Source: Halanaerobium sp. (GTDB lineage: Bacteria; Bacillota; Halanaerobiia; Halanaerobiales; Halanaerobiaceae). Taken from it: a DNA stretch of 64,000 bases. The notes below the pieces were generated by a model. That model had not been told where the DNA came from. It saw only the letters and a program-made list of their open reading frames with translations, and made no database searches. The stretch's first letter is position 1, and every line of letters begins with the position of its first letter. The stretch spans positions 1 to 64,000 of the forward strand of contig JAGYNO010000001.1 in NCBI GenBank assembly GCA_018399955.1. Direction: 5' to 3'. Of the stretch, positions 48,489 to 58,693 are shown in pieces. The position numbers and the translations under genes were made by a program.

Positions 48489-49115
48489 ATGACAAAATTA
48501 TTAGTAACTTATTACAGTTCTTATGGACACATGTATCAGATGGCTAAAGCAGCAGCCGATAAAGCGTCTGAGCATGAAGAATATGAGGTGAGGCTCAAAA
48601 AAATACCGGAGTTAGAAGCGGCACGTAAAGCGATGTCCGGTCAGGATGCATATCTGCAGGCTAGAGAAGCCCAGGAGGATGTAGAAGAAGCAGGTCTAGC
48701 TGATCTCGAATGGGCTGATGGTATAGTCTGGGGTATTCCAACTCGTTTTGGAAATATGCCTGCACAGGTTAAACAGTTTTTGGATACTGCAGGCGGCTTA
48801 TGGGCCCAGGGTAAACTGGAAGGAAAAGTGACCGGAATTATGTCCAGTACAAATACTGTTCACGGCGGCCAGGAAAGTACAATATTATCATCAATAATTC
48901 CACTGCTTCACTTTGGAATGATATTTGTAGGTTCAACATACGGTGAAAACCCAGAACTAAATGAAGATAAACTTCAGGGTGGCTCACCTTATGGACCATC
49001 AACAATTGCAGGTCCTGATGGAAGCAAGATGCCTACAGAAGGTGACCTAAATATGGCGGGCAGACTTGCCGAAAGGGTTGCCAAAGTTGCTTCTGGTGTT
49101 AAAGAAGTTTACTAA
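48489..49115 (+). CDS. wrbA: WrbA-type flavoprotein
   Basis: YYSSYGHMYQMAKA, WGIPTRFGNMPAQVKQFLD, GGQESTILS. Confidence 0.93.
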   Translation: MTKLLVTYYSSYGHMYQMAKAAADKASEHEEYEVRLKKIPELEAARKAMSGQDAYLQAREAQEDVEEAGLADLEWADGIVWGIPTRFGNMPAQVKQFLDTAGGLWAQGKLEGKVTGIMSSTNTVHGGQESTILSSIIPLLHFGMIFVGSTYGENPELNEDKLQGGSPYGPSTIAGPDGSKMPTEGDLNMAGRLAERVAKVASGVKEVY

Positions 49116-49145
49116 AAAGTAATAAATATATTATATAAACTACCT

Positions 49146-49180
49146 AACCCTGACTATTCAAGTCGGGGTTTATTATTTTG
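49146..49180 (+). terminator. Intrinsic terminator
   Basis: AACCCTGACT-ATTCA-AGTCGGGGTT then T-rich. Confidence 0.75.
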
Positions 49181-49242
49181 CCCCGCTTTTTCTTTTTAAA
49201 TCAGCTTAAATAGTATATAATTTAAATAGTGGGGTGAGTAAT

Positions 49243-49632
49243 ATGAATATCAAGCTGCCTGAAGCTATTATTGAAAAATATAAAATAGAATTGTTTATTC
49301 TTTTTGGCTCATATGCTGAAAACAGCAGTGAAGAAGGAAGTGATCTGGATTTAGCATACAAAAGCAGTAATATCTTAGAAGAAAAAGAAGAATTAGAGCT
49401 TTTAAATGAATTATCACAATTTTATAGGCGTGGAGATATTGACCTTGTTAATTTAAACAAAGCTGAACCAGTTTTGAAAGTAGAGATTGCCAAAAAAGGT
49501 AATTTATTATATGGTAAAAAAGAAAAATTTGAAGAATTTGCTATTTATGCTGCTGCTATTTATGCAGATACTAAATTTTTGCGTGAAGATAGGCGCAGAA
49601 TACTAGAACAAAGATTGGAGGCAAGACACTGA
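49243..49632 (+). CDS. mntA: MntA-type nucleotidyltransferase antitoxin
   Basis: GSYAENSSEEGSDLD fits the GS-X10-DXD motif; next to HEPN gene. Confidence 0.9.
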   Translation: MNIKLPEAIIEKYKIELFILFGSYAENSSEEGSDLDLAYKSSNILEEKEELELLNELSQFYRRGDIDLVNLNKAEPVLKVEIAKKGNLLYGKKEKFEEFAIYAAAIYADTKFLREDRRRILEQRLEARH

Positions 49633-50039
49633 TGGATGAAATAATTATAAATAAACTCATAAAAATGGAAGAATATCTCGGTGAGTTGGAAAAGTTTAAG
49701 CCTAAAAGCTATAAAAAATATGAAAATGATCAGTTGACAAGGTATGCAGTCGAGCGATTGGTTCAGTTAATTATTGATTTAGCACTTGATGTTAATAATA
49801 CTTTAATAAAAAAATCAGACAAATATCCTGCACAAGATTATTTTTCTTCATTTTTAGAATTAATTGATTTAAGAATATTACCTGAAGAATTTGCTCGAGA
49901 AATTGCTCCAAGTACAGGTATTAGAAATCGGCTCGTACATGAATATGAAAAAATTAATGATAAAATAGTTTATCTAAATCTTGATAAAATTATAAAATAT
50001 TATCTTGATTATATTAAATATGTAAATAAAAACTTATGA
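49632..50039 (+). CDS. hepT: HepT/DUF86 HEPN-domain toxin
   Basis: RNRLVHEY fits RX4HXY; overlaps the mntA stop. Confidence 0.9.
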   Translation: MDEIIINKLIKMEEYLGELEKFKPKSYKKYENDQLTRYAVERLVQLIIDLALDVNNTLIKKSDKYPAQDYFSSFLELIDLRILPEEFAREIAPSTGIRNRLVHEYEKINDKIVYLNLDKIIKYYLDYIKYVNKNL

Positions 50040-50079
50040 TTTTTAAATTATTTAAATTAATTGATAAGGAGAGTTCTAT

Positions 50080-51051
50080 ATGAAAATAATAGTTTTAGAT
50101 AGTTGTGGACTTAATCCGCAGGAATTAAGCTGGGAAGAGGTTGAGGCACTTGGTGATTTAGAGATCTATAAAAGAACTCCAGAAGCTAAAATTTTAGAAA
50201 GAGCAGAGGGCGCAGAGATTGTATTAACAAATAAAACACCTTTAAGCAGAGATACAATAAATAAACTTGATAGTTTAGAATACATAGGAGTTCTTGCCAC
50301 CGGTTATAATGTTATTGATCTTGAAGCAGCAGCAGAAAATGGAATTGAGGTGACAAATGTACCTGCCTACAGCACCGACTCTGTGGCACAATTTGTTTTT
50401 GCCTTACTTTTAGAGGTGGCCCATCATGTTGGAGAGCACAACTCTGCTGTCAAGGCGGGTGAGTGGTCTTCGGCCAAAGATTTCAGTTTTTGGAAATATC
50501 CATTGATCGAGCTTAAAGATAAGAGTATGGGGATTATTGGTTATGGAAGTATCGGGCAGCGTACAGCAGAGCTGGCCCTTGCTTTTGGGATGGATGTTAT
50601 TGTATATGATAGAAGTCCTGAGAAAAAGAAAAATGATCCTGCGGTTATGACAGATAAAATCAACTTTGTTGATAAGGATGAACTATTTAGAAATTCTGAT
50701 GTAATAAGCTTACACTGTCCTTTAACTGAACAAACTAAGGGAATAATAAATAAAGAGAGCATTGCTTTGATGAAAGAAGGTATGATAATTATTAATACTG
50801 CCAGGGGGCCGCTGATTGTTGAAGAAGATCTGGCTGCAGCTCTTAAATCAGGCAGGGTTTTTGCAGCGGCAGCAGATGTATTATCTGATGAGCCGCCTAA
50901 AGATGATAATCCACTGCTTAAATCAGATAAAACAATTATCACTCCTCATATAGCCTGGGCTTCAAAAGAGTCTAGAGAGCGCTTGATGAAGACGGCAGTA
51001 GATAATGTAAAAAGTTATCTTAATGGTGAGGTAAAAAATTCTATACTTTAG
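50080..51051 (+). CDS. D-2-hydroxyacid (glycerate/hydroxypyruvate) dehydrogenase
   Basis: MGIIGYGSIGQRTAELALAFGMDVIVYDR, NTARGPLIVEEDLAAAL. Confidence 0.92.
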   Translation: MKIIVLDSCGLNPQELSWEEVEALGDLEIYKRTPEAKILERAEGAEIVLTNKTPLSRDTINKLDSLEYIGVLATGYNVIDLEAAAENGIEVTNVPAYSTDSVAQFVFALLLEVAHHVGEHNSAVKAGEWSSAKDFSFWKYPLIELKDKSMGIIGYGSIGQRTAELALAFGMDVIVYDRSPEKKKNDPAVMTDKINFVDKDELFRNSDVISLHCPLTEQTKGIINKESIALMKEGMIIINTARGPLIVEEDLAAALKSGRVFAAAADVLSDEPPKDDNPLLKSDKTIITPHIAWASKESRERLMKTAVDNVKSYLNGEVKNSIL

Positions 51052-51130
51052 GACTTCAGTTTAAGGGTGGAGTTTCATTGTTTAATAAAAAAATCATATA
51101 ATCTTAGATAAATATTAAGGAGGATTTTTT

Positions 51131-52264
51131 ATGAATATACTTGCTGCACCAGACTCATTTAAAGGTTCTTTAACAGCTTTGGAGGCTGCAGAAAATATCA
51201 AAAAAGGAATTAAAAACTTTGATCAAAATATTAATGTCGATATATTACCGATGGCCGATGGTGGAGAAGGCACTGTGCAGTCACTTGTAGATGCAACTGA
51301 TGGTGAAATTATTAAAAAAGAAGTTACAGGGCCGCTTGGAGAAAAGGTTGAAGCATTTTATGGCATCTTAGGAGATCAGAAAACTGCTGTAATCGAAATG
51401 GCAGCAGCTTCGGGACTTCCCCTGATTCCAGCAGCAAAAAGAAATCCCCTAAAAACAACTACATATGGTACAGGTGAACTGATAGCCTCTGCTTTAGATC
51501 ATGGGGTTGAAAAAATAATTGTTGGTATTGGTGGAAGTGCGACAAATGATGCAGGGGTGGGGATGGCCCAAGCTCTGGGAGCAGAAATACTAGATAAAAA
51601 TGGTAAACAGATTGCTTTTGGAGGAGAAAAGCTCGCTGAGATTAAAGAGATTAATTTAGAAAACCTTGATTCGAGAATTACAGAAGTAGAGTTTTTGACC
51701 GCATGTGATGTAGACAATCCTCTTTTTGGTAGAAATGGTGCTGCATATGTTTATGCACCTCAAAAAGGTGCTGATCAATATATGGTAGAAAAATTAGATA
51801 ATAATCTAAGACATTTTAATGAGGTAGTGAAAAAAGAGCTCGGCAAAAATGTTAATAAGATTCCTGGTGCAGGGGCAGCAGGAGGATTGGGAGCGGGACT
51901 TGTAGCATTTTTAGGAGCAGAACTCAAAGCAGGTGTAGAGATAATTTTGGATTTGATTAATTTTGAAAAAAGACTAAACGGTATTGATCTAGTAATAACA
52001 GGAGAAGGGATGCTTGATGGCCAGAGTATTTATGGTAAAACACCGGTGGGAGTAGCAAAAAAAGCTAAAGAAAAAGGGATTCCTGTTATTGCTCTAGCCG
52101 GCACACTTGGTTTTGGTGTTGAAAAAGTTCTGGACCAAGGTATTGATGCTTATTTCAGCATCATTGATAAACCAGCAGATCTTGATGCAATTATTAAAGA
52201 AACACCAGATCTGATTCAGAAATTGAGTGAACAGATTATAAGAACAGCTTCAATTTTAAATTAA
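51131..52264 (+). CDS. Glycerate kinase
   Basis: APDSFKGSLTALEAAENIKKG, MADGGEGTVQSLVDAT, GIGGSATNDAGVGMAQALGAE. Confidence 0.95.
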   Translation: MNILAAPDSFKGSLTALEAAENIKKGIKNFDQNINVDILPMADGGEGTVQSLVDATDGEIIKKEVTGPLGEKVEAFYGILGDQKTAVIEMAAASGLPLIPAAKRNPLKTTTYGTGELIASALDHGVEKIIVGIGGSATNDAGVGMAQALGAEILDKNGKQIAFGGEKLAEIKEINLENLDSRITEVEFLTACDVDNPLFGRNGAAYVYAPQKGADQYMVEKLDNNLRHFNEVVKKELGKNVNKIPGAGAAGGLGAGLVAFLGAELKAGVEIILDLINFEKRLNGIDLVITGEGMLDGQSIYGKTPVGVAKKAKEKGIPVIALAGTLGFGVEKVLDQGIDAYFSIIDKPADLDAIIKETPDLIQKLSEQIIRTASILN

Positions 52265-52267
52265 ATA

Positions 52268-52314
52268 AATTGTCCTAAATTGTTGGTACCTGGTACCAAC
52301 AATTTAGGACAATT
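52268..52314. repeat. Palindromic element, copy 2 (43-bp core at 52270-52312)
   Basis: AATTGTCCTAAATTGTTGGTACC-T-GGTACCAACAATTTAGGACAATT: perfect 23-bp arms. Confidence 0.97.
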
Positions 52315-52349
52315 AACAATAAAAATATAAAGACAAGTGGAGAGTATTT

Positions 52350-53615
52350 ATGCTTAAATCATTTAAGAATAAATTAAGACAGAACAATTTTTTTAAAATG
52401 AAAACTGAGTTTTCAATTCTGCAGTTTTTCTTCTGGAGTACCTGGGCTGTTTATGGAGCCTATCTTGTCTATTATTTAGATGATATTGGCTACAGCAGTA
52501 TGCGTATTGGAACATTAATGTCACTAAGAACTTTAATGGGACTTATCGGTCCACCTTTAATTGGTTATACTGCAGATAAGATTGAAAATAGGAAAGCAGT
52601 ATTTATGGTCTCAATGGCTTTCTTGGGGATTACTGTAGCACCTTTTCCTTTTTATGGAGATCTGATGATAGCTCTTTCGATTGCAATGATAGGCATACTA
52701 TGGGAGCCCCAGCAGTCTGTTTTGGACAGCTGGATTCTTGAGACTTCAGATCAATTAGCGGTTAATTATGGATTTATGCGTGCCTGGGGTTCAATTGGTT
52801 TTGCTTTTACAGTTGTAATTTTTGGTCAGATTATCAACTGTTTTGGCTGGAAGATTCATTTTATGGGCTATGGTTTAATTGCATTTATAACTATTTTTAC
52901 TGCATATTTTATAAAAGATATTAGTTATCAAAATATTAAAGTTAGTCAAAAAAATACAGAATTAAGCTCACAAGATTTTAATAGAGAAGAGAAAGAGGCA
53001 GCCGAAAGAGATACAGCAAAAGATAAAAATATCCTGCGTTTATTTAAAAACAAAGGCTATATATTTATATTATTTGTTACAGTTTTGATTTTTATACCTG
53101 CAATGATGATTTTTGTTTATCTTGCACCTGCTATTAAAGCAGTTGGTGGTGATTCAAGAGACCTCGGTTATACCCTGTTTTTTAATGCATTAAGTGAAGC
53201 ACCAATATTTTTTACTGCCAAATATTTTTTGGAGAGATATAAAACAAAACCTTTATTGTTATTTGCGGCTGTATTTTATATGATCAGGATAATTATTGCT
53301 GCCTTGGCTACTTCGCCTTTTTATTTTATATTTTTTGGTATGCTGCAGTCTTTATCTTATGGAGTATTTCTTGTGACGGTACGCTATTATGTTAAATTAG
53401 TTGCCCCAGAAGATCTTAAAACAACTGCACAAAGTATTGCTTTAATGGCCGGTTTTGGTGGGGGAGGGATTATCGGCAGCCTGCTTGGAGGATATCTGAT
53501 CGATAATTTTGGGATATCAGCAATGTATAGTGTCTGTATTTCCTTGAGTTTTTTTGCAGTACTTACACTCTTGATTTCTATAATATTAGATTTAAATAAA
53601 AATCAAGCCTTTTGA
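52350..53615 (+). CDS. MFS transporter, nucleoside/sugar symporter-like
   Basis: 421 aa, multi-pass; FFWSTWAVYGAYLVYYLDDIGYSSMRIGTLMSLRTLMGLIGPPLIGYTADK. Confidence 0.82.
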   Translation: MLKSFKNKLRQNNFFKMKTEFSILQFFFWSTWAVYGAYLVYYLDDIGYSSMRIGTLMSLRTLMGLIGPPLIGYTADKIENRKAVFMVSMAFLGITVAPFPFYGDLMIALSIAMIGILWEPQQSVLDSWILETSDQLAVNYGFMRAWGSIGFAFTVVIFGQIINCFGWKIHFMGYGLIAFITIFTAYFIKDISYQNIKVSQKNTELSSQDFNREEKEAAERDTAKDKNILRLFKNKGYIFILFVTVLIFIPAMMIFVYLAPAIKAVGGDSRDLGYTLFFNALSEAPIFFTAKYFLERYKTKPLLLFAAVFYMIRIIIAALATSPFYFIFFGMLQSLSYGVFLVTVRYYVKLVAPEDLKTTAQSIALMAGFGGGGIIGSLLGGYLIDNFGISAMYSVCISLSFFAVLTLLISIILDLNKNQAF

Positions 53616-53689
53616 GCTTTATATATTCATAATAAACTTTCTACTGTCTTTCTAAAAAACAAATCTGATTCAAGGAGGTTCAAAAAACT

Positions 53690-54355
53690 ATGATTAAAGC
53701 AGTTATATTTGATATGGATGGTGTGATAGTTGATACAGAACCAATTTACGAAAGTGTAAATGAGGATTTTTACGCAAAATACGGAATAGATATGCAGGAA
53801 ATTGATACTGAAAAATATATTGGTGTAAATCTTATAGAAACCTGGAAGGATTTATTAAATAATTTTGAATTAAAAGCTGAATTTAAAGATTATAGTCTTG
53901 AAGATATAATCGAAGATCATGTACACAGCTATTATAAAGGTTTAGAAGCTTCCAATGAGCTTAAATTAATGCCGGGAATAATTGAATGGTTTAAATATTT
54001 AAAAGAAAATGGTTATAAGATGATTATTGCATCTTCATCTTATCAGCCAATTATCGAGTATATTATTCAAGAATTCGGGCTTGATGATTTTGTAGAAGGT
54101 TATGTAGATGGAAATGCAGTTGAAAATGGAAAACCTGCTCCAGATATATTTATAAAAGCTGCAGAAAAACTTGGCTTGAAAAATGAAGAGTGTTTGGTTG
54201 TAGAAGATTCTGAACATGGAATAAGTGGAGCTAAGAAAGCGGGCAGCAGGGTTGTTGGTTTTAAACAGCGTCAAGATGCTGAACAGGATCTATCAAAGGC
54301 AGATATCGTGATCGAAGAGTTCAATAAGAAAAATCTTCTTAAAATTTTTGAATAA
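53690..54355 (+). CDS. HAD hydrolase, beta-phosphoglucomutase-like
   Basis: VIFDMDGVIVDTEPIY; VVEDSEHGISGAKKAG. Confidence 0.93.
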   Translation: MIKAVIFDMDGVIVDTEPIYESVNEDFYAKYGIDMQEIDTEKYIGVNLIETWKDLLNNFELKAEFKDYSLEDIIEDHVHSYYKGLEASNELKLMPGIIEWFKYLKENGYKMIIASSSYQPIIEYIIQEFGLDDFVEGYVDGNAVENGKPAPDIFIKAAEKLGLKNEECLVVEDSEHGISGAKKAGSRVVGFKQRQDAEQDLSKADIVIEEFNKKNLLKIFE

Positions 54356-54462
54356 TATCTGATTCTTATAATCAATTTAAAGAAATTCATATTTTCTTCA
54401 CATTTTTCTCCTATAGTTATATTAAAGCAAAATACTCAAGTTTATAAGGAGATGTGATATTT

Positions 54463-54735
54463 ATGTTTAGATTTGGCCATATGGGATTTATGCCCTGGGG
54501 AGGTGGCGGTTTTATGATGTTTTTCTGGATTATTATTATTGCTGCAGTGATATATTTTGTAGTGAAAAAAGGTCAGGAAGATAAATATAATAATAGAAGA
54601 GATAATTTTCAGCAGAGAGAACAAATTGATCATTATAAAAATGATAAAGCTGAAGAAATTGCTCGAGAACGCTATGCTAAAGGTGAAATTTCAAAAGAAG
54701 AACTAAATGAGATTTTGAATAACTTAAGAAGATAA
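54463..54735 (+). CDS. SHOCT-domain small membrane protein
   Basis: N-terminal TM; AEEIARERYAKGEISKEELNEILNNL. Confidence 0.8.
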   Translation: MFRFGHMGFMPWGGGGFMMFFWIIIIAAVIYFVVKKGQEDKYNNRRDNFQQREQIDHYKNDKAEEIARERYAKGEISKEELNEILNNLRR

Positions 54736-54908
54736 ATTCTTTAAAAACCTGCAGTAAATGTTGATTATTTGCTGTAGGTATTTATTTATTTTAAATTTTC
54801 AATAAATTAAAAATATTTCTTGAATTAAAAATTATCTTATGGTAGAATTTGCTTAAACAGCACTAAAACAGCTGTTTCTTAAAATTGTATAATAAATGAT
54901 CAATAAAG

Positions 54909-54947
54909 CCTGTATATTAAATAAGAATTTTTTTATACAGGTTTTTT
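54909..54947 (+). terminator. Terminator upstream of eutA
   Basis: CCTGTATA..TATACAGG then TTTTTT. Confidence 0.65.
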
Positions 54948-54972
54948 AAATTTTTTATGCTGGAGGTGAAGA

Positions 54973-56400
54973 ATGGAAACAATTATAAGTGCTGGTATTG
55001 ATATTGGAACATCAACTACACAGATAGTCTTTAGTAATATTACCCTAGAAAATATTGCTTCAGATTATACAGTACCCCAGATAAATATTATTGATAAAGA
55101 GATTATCTATAAAAGTGATATTTATATCACACCACTTCTTTCTGAGGATGAGATCGATAGTGTAGGATTAAGAGGTATCATTGAAAAAGAATATTCTAAA
55201 GCTGATATTTCAAAAAGTGAAGTTAGTACCGGGGCAGTGATTATTACTGGAGAAACGGCTCGTAAGAAGAATGCTGAATTGATTTCAAAAGAGATGAGTG
55301 ACCTAGCGGGAGATTTTGTTGTTGCCTCTGCAGGTCCCGATTTGGAAGCGATTATTGCTGCTAAAGGTGCTGGTGTGGATCAACTATCGAAAAAAGAAAA
55401 TGCACTTGTTATTAATTTTGATATTGGAGGTGGTACAACTAATATTGCTGTTTTTGATTCTGGAGAGATTATAGATACCGCCTGTTTTGACCTCGGTGGA
55501 CGGTTAATAAAAATTGATGATAATAAAAAAATTCATCATGTTTCTGAGAAGCTAAAAAAATTAGCTGAGAGTTTAAATGTTGAGCTAGAACAGGGCAGAG
55601 AAATTGCTGTCCACGAATTGGAAGTTCTGGCTGATAAGATGGCTGATATTTTAACAGAGATCCTTTTTGCTGAAGTAAAAAGCGATGATTATATATATTT
55701 AATTACAAATCATGATTTAAAGAAAAAATATAATCCAGATTATATCTCTTTTTCTGGAGGAGTAGCTGATTATATCGGAAATCAAAGTCATCAAGATAAT
55801 TATGATAAATATAATGATCTGGGTATAATCTTAGGAGAAAAAATTACGGAATCGCCTCTATATAAAGAGAATAATATTTTCAATGCAGAAGAAACGATAA
55901 GGGCTACTGTGGTTGGAGCGGGTAGTCATACTACAAATATAAGCGGCAGTACTATTACATATACATCAGATATATTACCGCTTAAAAATATTCCTGCTGT
56001 AAAAATAGATGAGAATGAAATTAATAGTGAAGCAGAGTTTAAAACGGCAGTAAAGCAAAAAATGAACTGGTATAATTTAGAGGACGGTCATCAGGCAGCT
56101 GCACTTGCTCTTAAAGGTAAGAAAAATTATAGTTTTGCTGAAATTACAAGCTTAGCGGAAATGATCATTGAGGCTGAAGAAGAAATTGTTGAATCCGATT
56201 TTCCTTTGATAGTAATTTTAGAACATGATGCGGCAAAGGTGCTGGGACAGACTTTAAATAGAATTCTTGATCACAAAAAAAGTATTGTTTCTTTAGATGG
56301 TATTAAGATTAATGATGGTGATTATATAGATATTGGTAAACCCCTTGCAGGTGGAAAGGTGCTGCCTGTAATAATCAAAACCCTGATATTTGATAATTAA
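54973..56400 (+). CDS. eutA: Ethanolamine ammonia-lyase reactivating factor EutA
   Basis: AGIDIGTSTTQIVFS, INFDIGGGTTNIAVFDSGEI; upstream of eutBC. Confidence 0.93.
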   Translation: METIISAGIDIGTSTTQIVFSNITLENIASDYTVPQINIIDKEIIYKSDIYITPLLSEDEIDSVGLRGIIEKEYSKADISKSEVSTGAVIITGETARKKNAELISKEMSDLAGDFVVASAGPDLEAIIAAKGAGVDQLSKKENALVINFDIGGGTTNIAVFDSGEIIDTACFDLGGRLIKIDDNKKIHHVSEKLKKLAESLNVELEQGREIAVHELEVLADKMADILTEILFAEVKSDDYIYLITNHDLKKKYNPDYISFSGGVADYIGNQSHQDNYDKYNDLGIILGEKITESPLYKENNIFNAEETIRATVVGAGSHTTNISGSTITYTSDILPLKNIPAVKIDENEINSEAEFKTAVKQKMNWYNLEDGHQAAALALKGKKNYSFAEITSLAEMIIEAEEEIVESDFPLIVILEHDAAKVLGQTLNRILDHKKSIVSLDGIKINDGDYIDIGKPLAGGKVLPVIIKTLIFDN

Positions 56401-56417
56401 AAGATGAGGTGAATTTT

Positions 56418-57797
56418 ATGAATTTGAAGACCAGGTTATTTGGCGAGGTATTTAGCTTTGATTCAGTAAAAGAAGTTTTAGGAAAAGCAAATGAGGAAAA
56501 ATCAGGAGATCAGCTGGCTAAAACTGCGGCTGAATCCGTAACAGAAAGAATTGCTGCAAAGACAGTTTTGAGCAACCTTTTACTAGCTGACCTCCGCAAT
56601 CATCCAGTCGTACCATATGAAGAAGATGAGGTAACTCGGGTTATTCAGGATGACATGAACGAAAAAATATATGCTGAAATTAAAAATTGGACAGCTGCAG
56701 AGCTGAGAGAGTGGATATTAGATGACAAGATCAGAGGTAGTGATATTAAAAGGATAAGCAGAGGCTTAAGCAGTGAGATGATAGCTGCGGTTACAAAACT
56801 TATGTCAGATCTTGACCTAATCTATGCAGCCAAAAAAATTAATATTACAGCTCACTGTAATACTACTATAGGAAGAGAAGGTACACTTGCGATGCGTCTC
56901 CAGCCAAATCATCCTACTGATGATATAGATGGTATTATGCCTTCAGTTATGGAAGGTTTTTCTTATGGAAATGGAGATGCAGTGTTAGGCTTAAACCCTG
57001 TAAATGATGGGGTAAGTAATGTTGAAAATATCTTAAAACATTTTGATGAATTTAAAAATAAATGGGAGATACCAACCCAAATTTCAGTTTTGGCCCATAT
57101 TTCTACACAGATGAAGGCGGTTAAAAATGGAGCACCGATTGATATGTTTTTTCAGAGCATTGCAGGCTCAGAAAAAGGTAATGAAGCTTTTGGTGTGGAT
57201 GTCGAATTATTGACCGAAGCTAGAGAGTTAGCTTTAAAAGAAGGTACCTCTGCTGGCCCAAATGTGATGTATTTTGAGACAGGTCAGGGTTCTGAATTAT
57301 CCTCAGATGCTCATCATAGTGCAGATCAGCTGACAATGGAAGCAAGATGTTATGGCCTTGCAAAGAGATTTGAACCATTTTTGGTAAATACAGTTGTTGG
57401 ATTTATAGGACCAGAATATTTATATGACGGCAAACAGATGATAAGAGCCGGTTTAGAAGATCATTTTATGGGTAAGTTAAGCGGAATTTCTATGGGGGTA
57501 GACTGCTGTTATACAAATCATATGAAAACTGATCAAAATGATGTAGAAAAACTGGCAGTTTTGCTTGCAAATGCAGGCTGCAACTATTTCATAGGTGTAC
57601 CTGTTGGTGATGATGTAATGCTCAATTATCAGGCTGCAGGTTATCATGATGCTCAAGCAGTCAGAGAAGTTGTCGGTTTGAGGCCGATTAGAGAATTTGA
57701 AGAATGGCTGAAAAAAATGGGCTTAATGAAAAATGGAAGGTTAACTTCCAAAGCTGGTGATCCTTCGATATTCTTGAATAGTAATGGGGTGAAGTAG
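56418..57797 (+). CDS. eutB: Ethanolamine ammonia-lyase large subunit
   Basis: RLQPNHPTDDIDGIMPSVMEGFSYGNGDAVLGLNPV. Confidence 0.97.
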   Translation: MNLKTRLFGEVFSFDSVKEVLGKANEEKSGDQLAKTAAESVTERIAAKTVLSNLLLADLRNHPVVPYEEDEVTRVIQDDMNEKIYAEIKNWTAAELREWILDDKIRGSDIKRISRGLSSEMIAAVTKLMSDLDLIYAAKKINITAHCNTTIGREGTLAMRLQPNHPTDDIDGIMPSVMEGFSYGNGDAVLGLNPVNDGVSNVENILKHFDEFKNKWEIPTQISVLAHISTQMKAVKNGAPIDMFFQSIAGSEKGNEAFGVDVELLTEARELALKEGTSAGPNVMYFETGQGSELSSDAHHSADQLTMEARCYGLAKRFEPFLVNTVVGFIGPEYLYDGKQMIRAGLEDHFMGKLSGISMGVDCCYTNHMKTDQNDVEKLAVLLANAGCNYFIGVPVGDDVMLNYQAAGYHDAQAVREVVGLRPIREFEEWLKKMGLMKNGRLTSKAGDPSIFLNSNGVK

Positions 57798-58676
57798 ATG
57801 ATAAACGAAAAAGATTTAACAGAAATTGTGGAAAGAGTAATTGAAGAATTAGAAAAAGAAGAGAGCAGAGAGGCAGTTGATCAAGCTGTTAAAAGAGAAG
57901 CTAAAAGTAATAATGATGAGATTGTAGATATAACTGATGTAGACCTGAAAAAGCAGTTTTTAGTTGATAATCCAGAAAATCGGGAAGCATTTTTAAAGCT
58001 AAAGGAAAGTACTTCTGCGAGGTTAGGTGTTGGAAGAGCAGGTCCAAGATATAAAACGGAAACACTGCTCAGGTTTAGGGCTGATCATGCTGCTGCTATG
58101 GATGCTGTTTTTACAGATGTATCTGATCAATTAATTGATGATATGAATTTATTTAAAGTAAAAACTCTCTGCAGAGATAAAGATGAATATTTAAAAAGAC
58201 CGGATTTAGGTAAAAAGTTTTCAGATGAAACACTTGCAGAAATAAGCAATAAATGTGAGAAAAATCCTCAGGTGCAGATTTATGCTGCAGATGGATTAAG
58301 TTCAACCGCTGTAGAAGCTAATTTAAAGGATATTTTTCCAGCTATTAAGCAGGGGCTTGAAGGTTACAATATAAAAATTGGTACACCATTTTTTGTTCAG
58401 TATGGCCGAGTTGCCTCAATGGAGCCTATAGCAAAATGTCTGAATGCGAAGGTCTGCTGTGTACTTATTGGTGAACGTCCAGGCTTAGCTACTGCAGAGA
58501 GCTTGAGCTGTTATATGGCATATGATGCTGAAATTGGCATGCCGGAATCAAAAAGAAATGTAATCTCTAATATTCATGCAGATGGTACACCTGCAGTTGA
58601 AGCTGGTGCACATATTGCAGATGTAATAAAGGCAATGCTTGAACAAAAAACCAGTGGTTTAGATCTGGATATTTAA
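57798..58676 (+). CDS. eutC: Ethanolamine ammonia-lyase small subunit
   Basis: STSARLGVGRAGPRYKTETLLRFRADHAAAMDAVF; GERPGLATAESLSCYMAY. Confidence 0.97.
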   Translation: MINEKDLTEIVERVIEELEKEESREAVDQAVKREAKSNNDEIVDITDVDLKKQFLVDNPENREAFLKLKESTSARLGVGRAGPRYKTETLLRFRADHAAAMDAVFTDVSDQLIDDMNLFKVKTLCRDKDEYLKRPDLGKKFSDETLAEISNKCEKNPQVQIYAADGLSSTAVEANLKDIFPAIKQGLEGYNIKIGTPFFVQYGRVASMEPIAKCLNAKVCCVLIGERPGLATAESLSCYMAYDAEIGMPESKRNVISNIHADGTPAVEAGAHIADVIKAMLEQKTSGLDLDI

Positions 58677-58693
58677 AAAAGGAGGAAATTAAG

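Noticed and set aside
13177-52314. Interpreting the two palindromes as ordinary rho-independent terminators
   Set aside because: Neither is followed by a T-tract and the arms extend well beyond typical terminators; also each lies between same-strand genes with short spacing.
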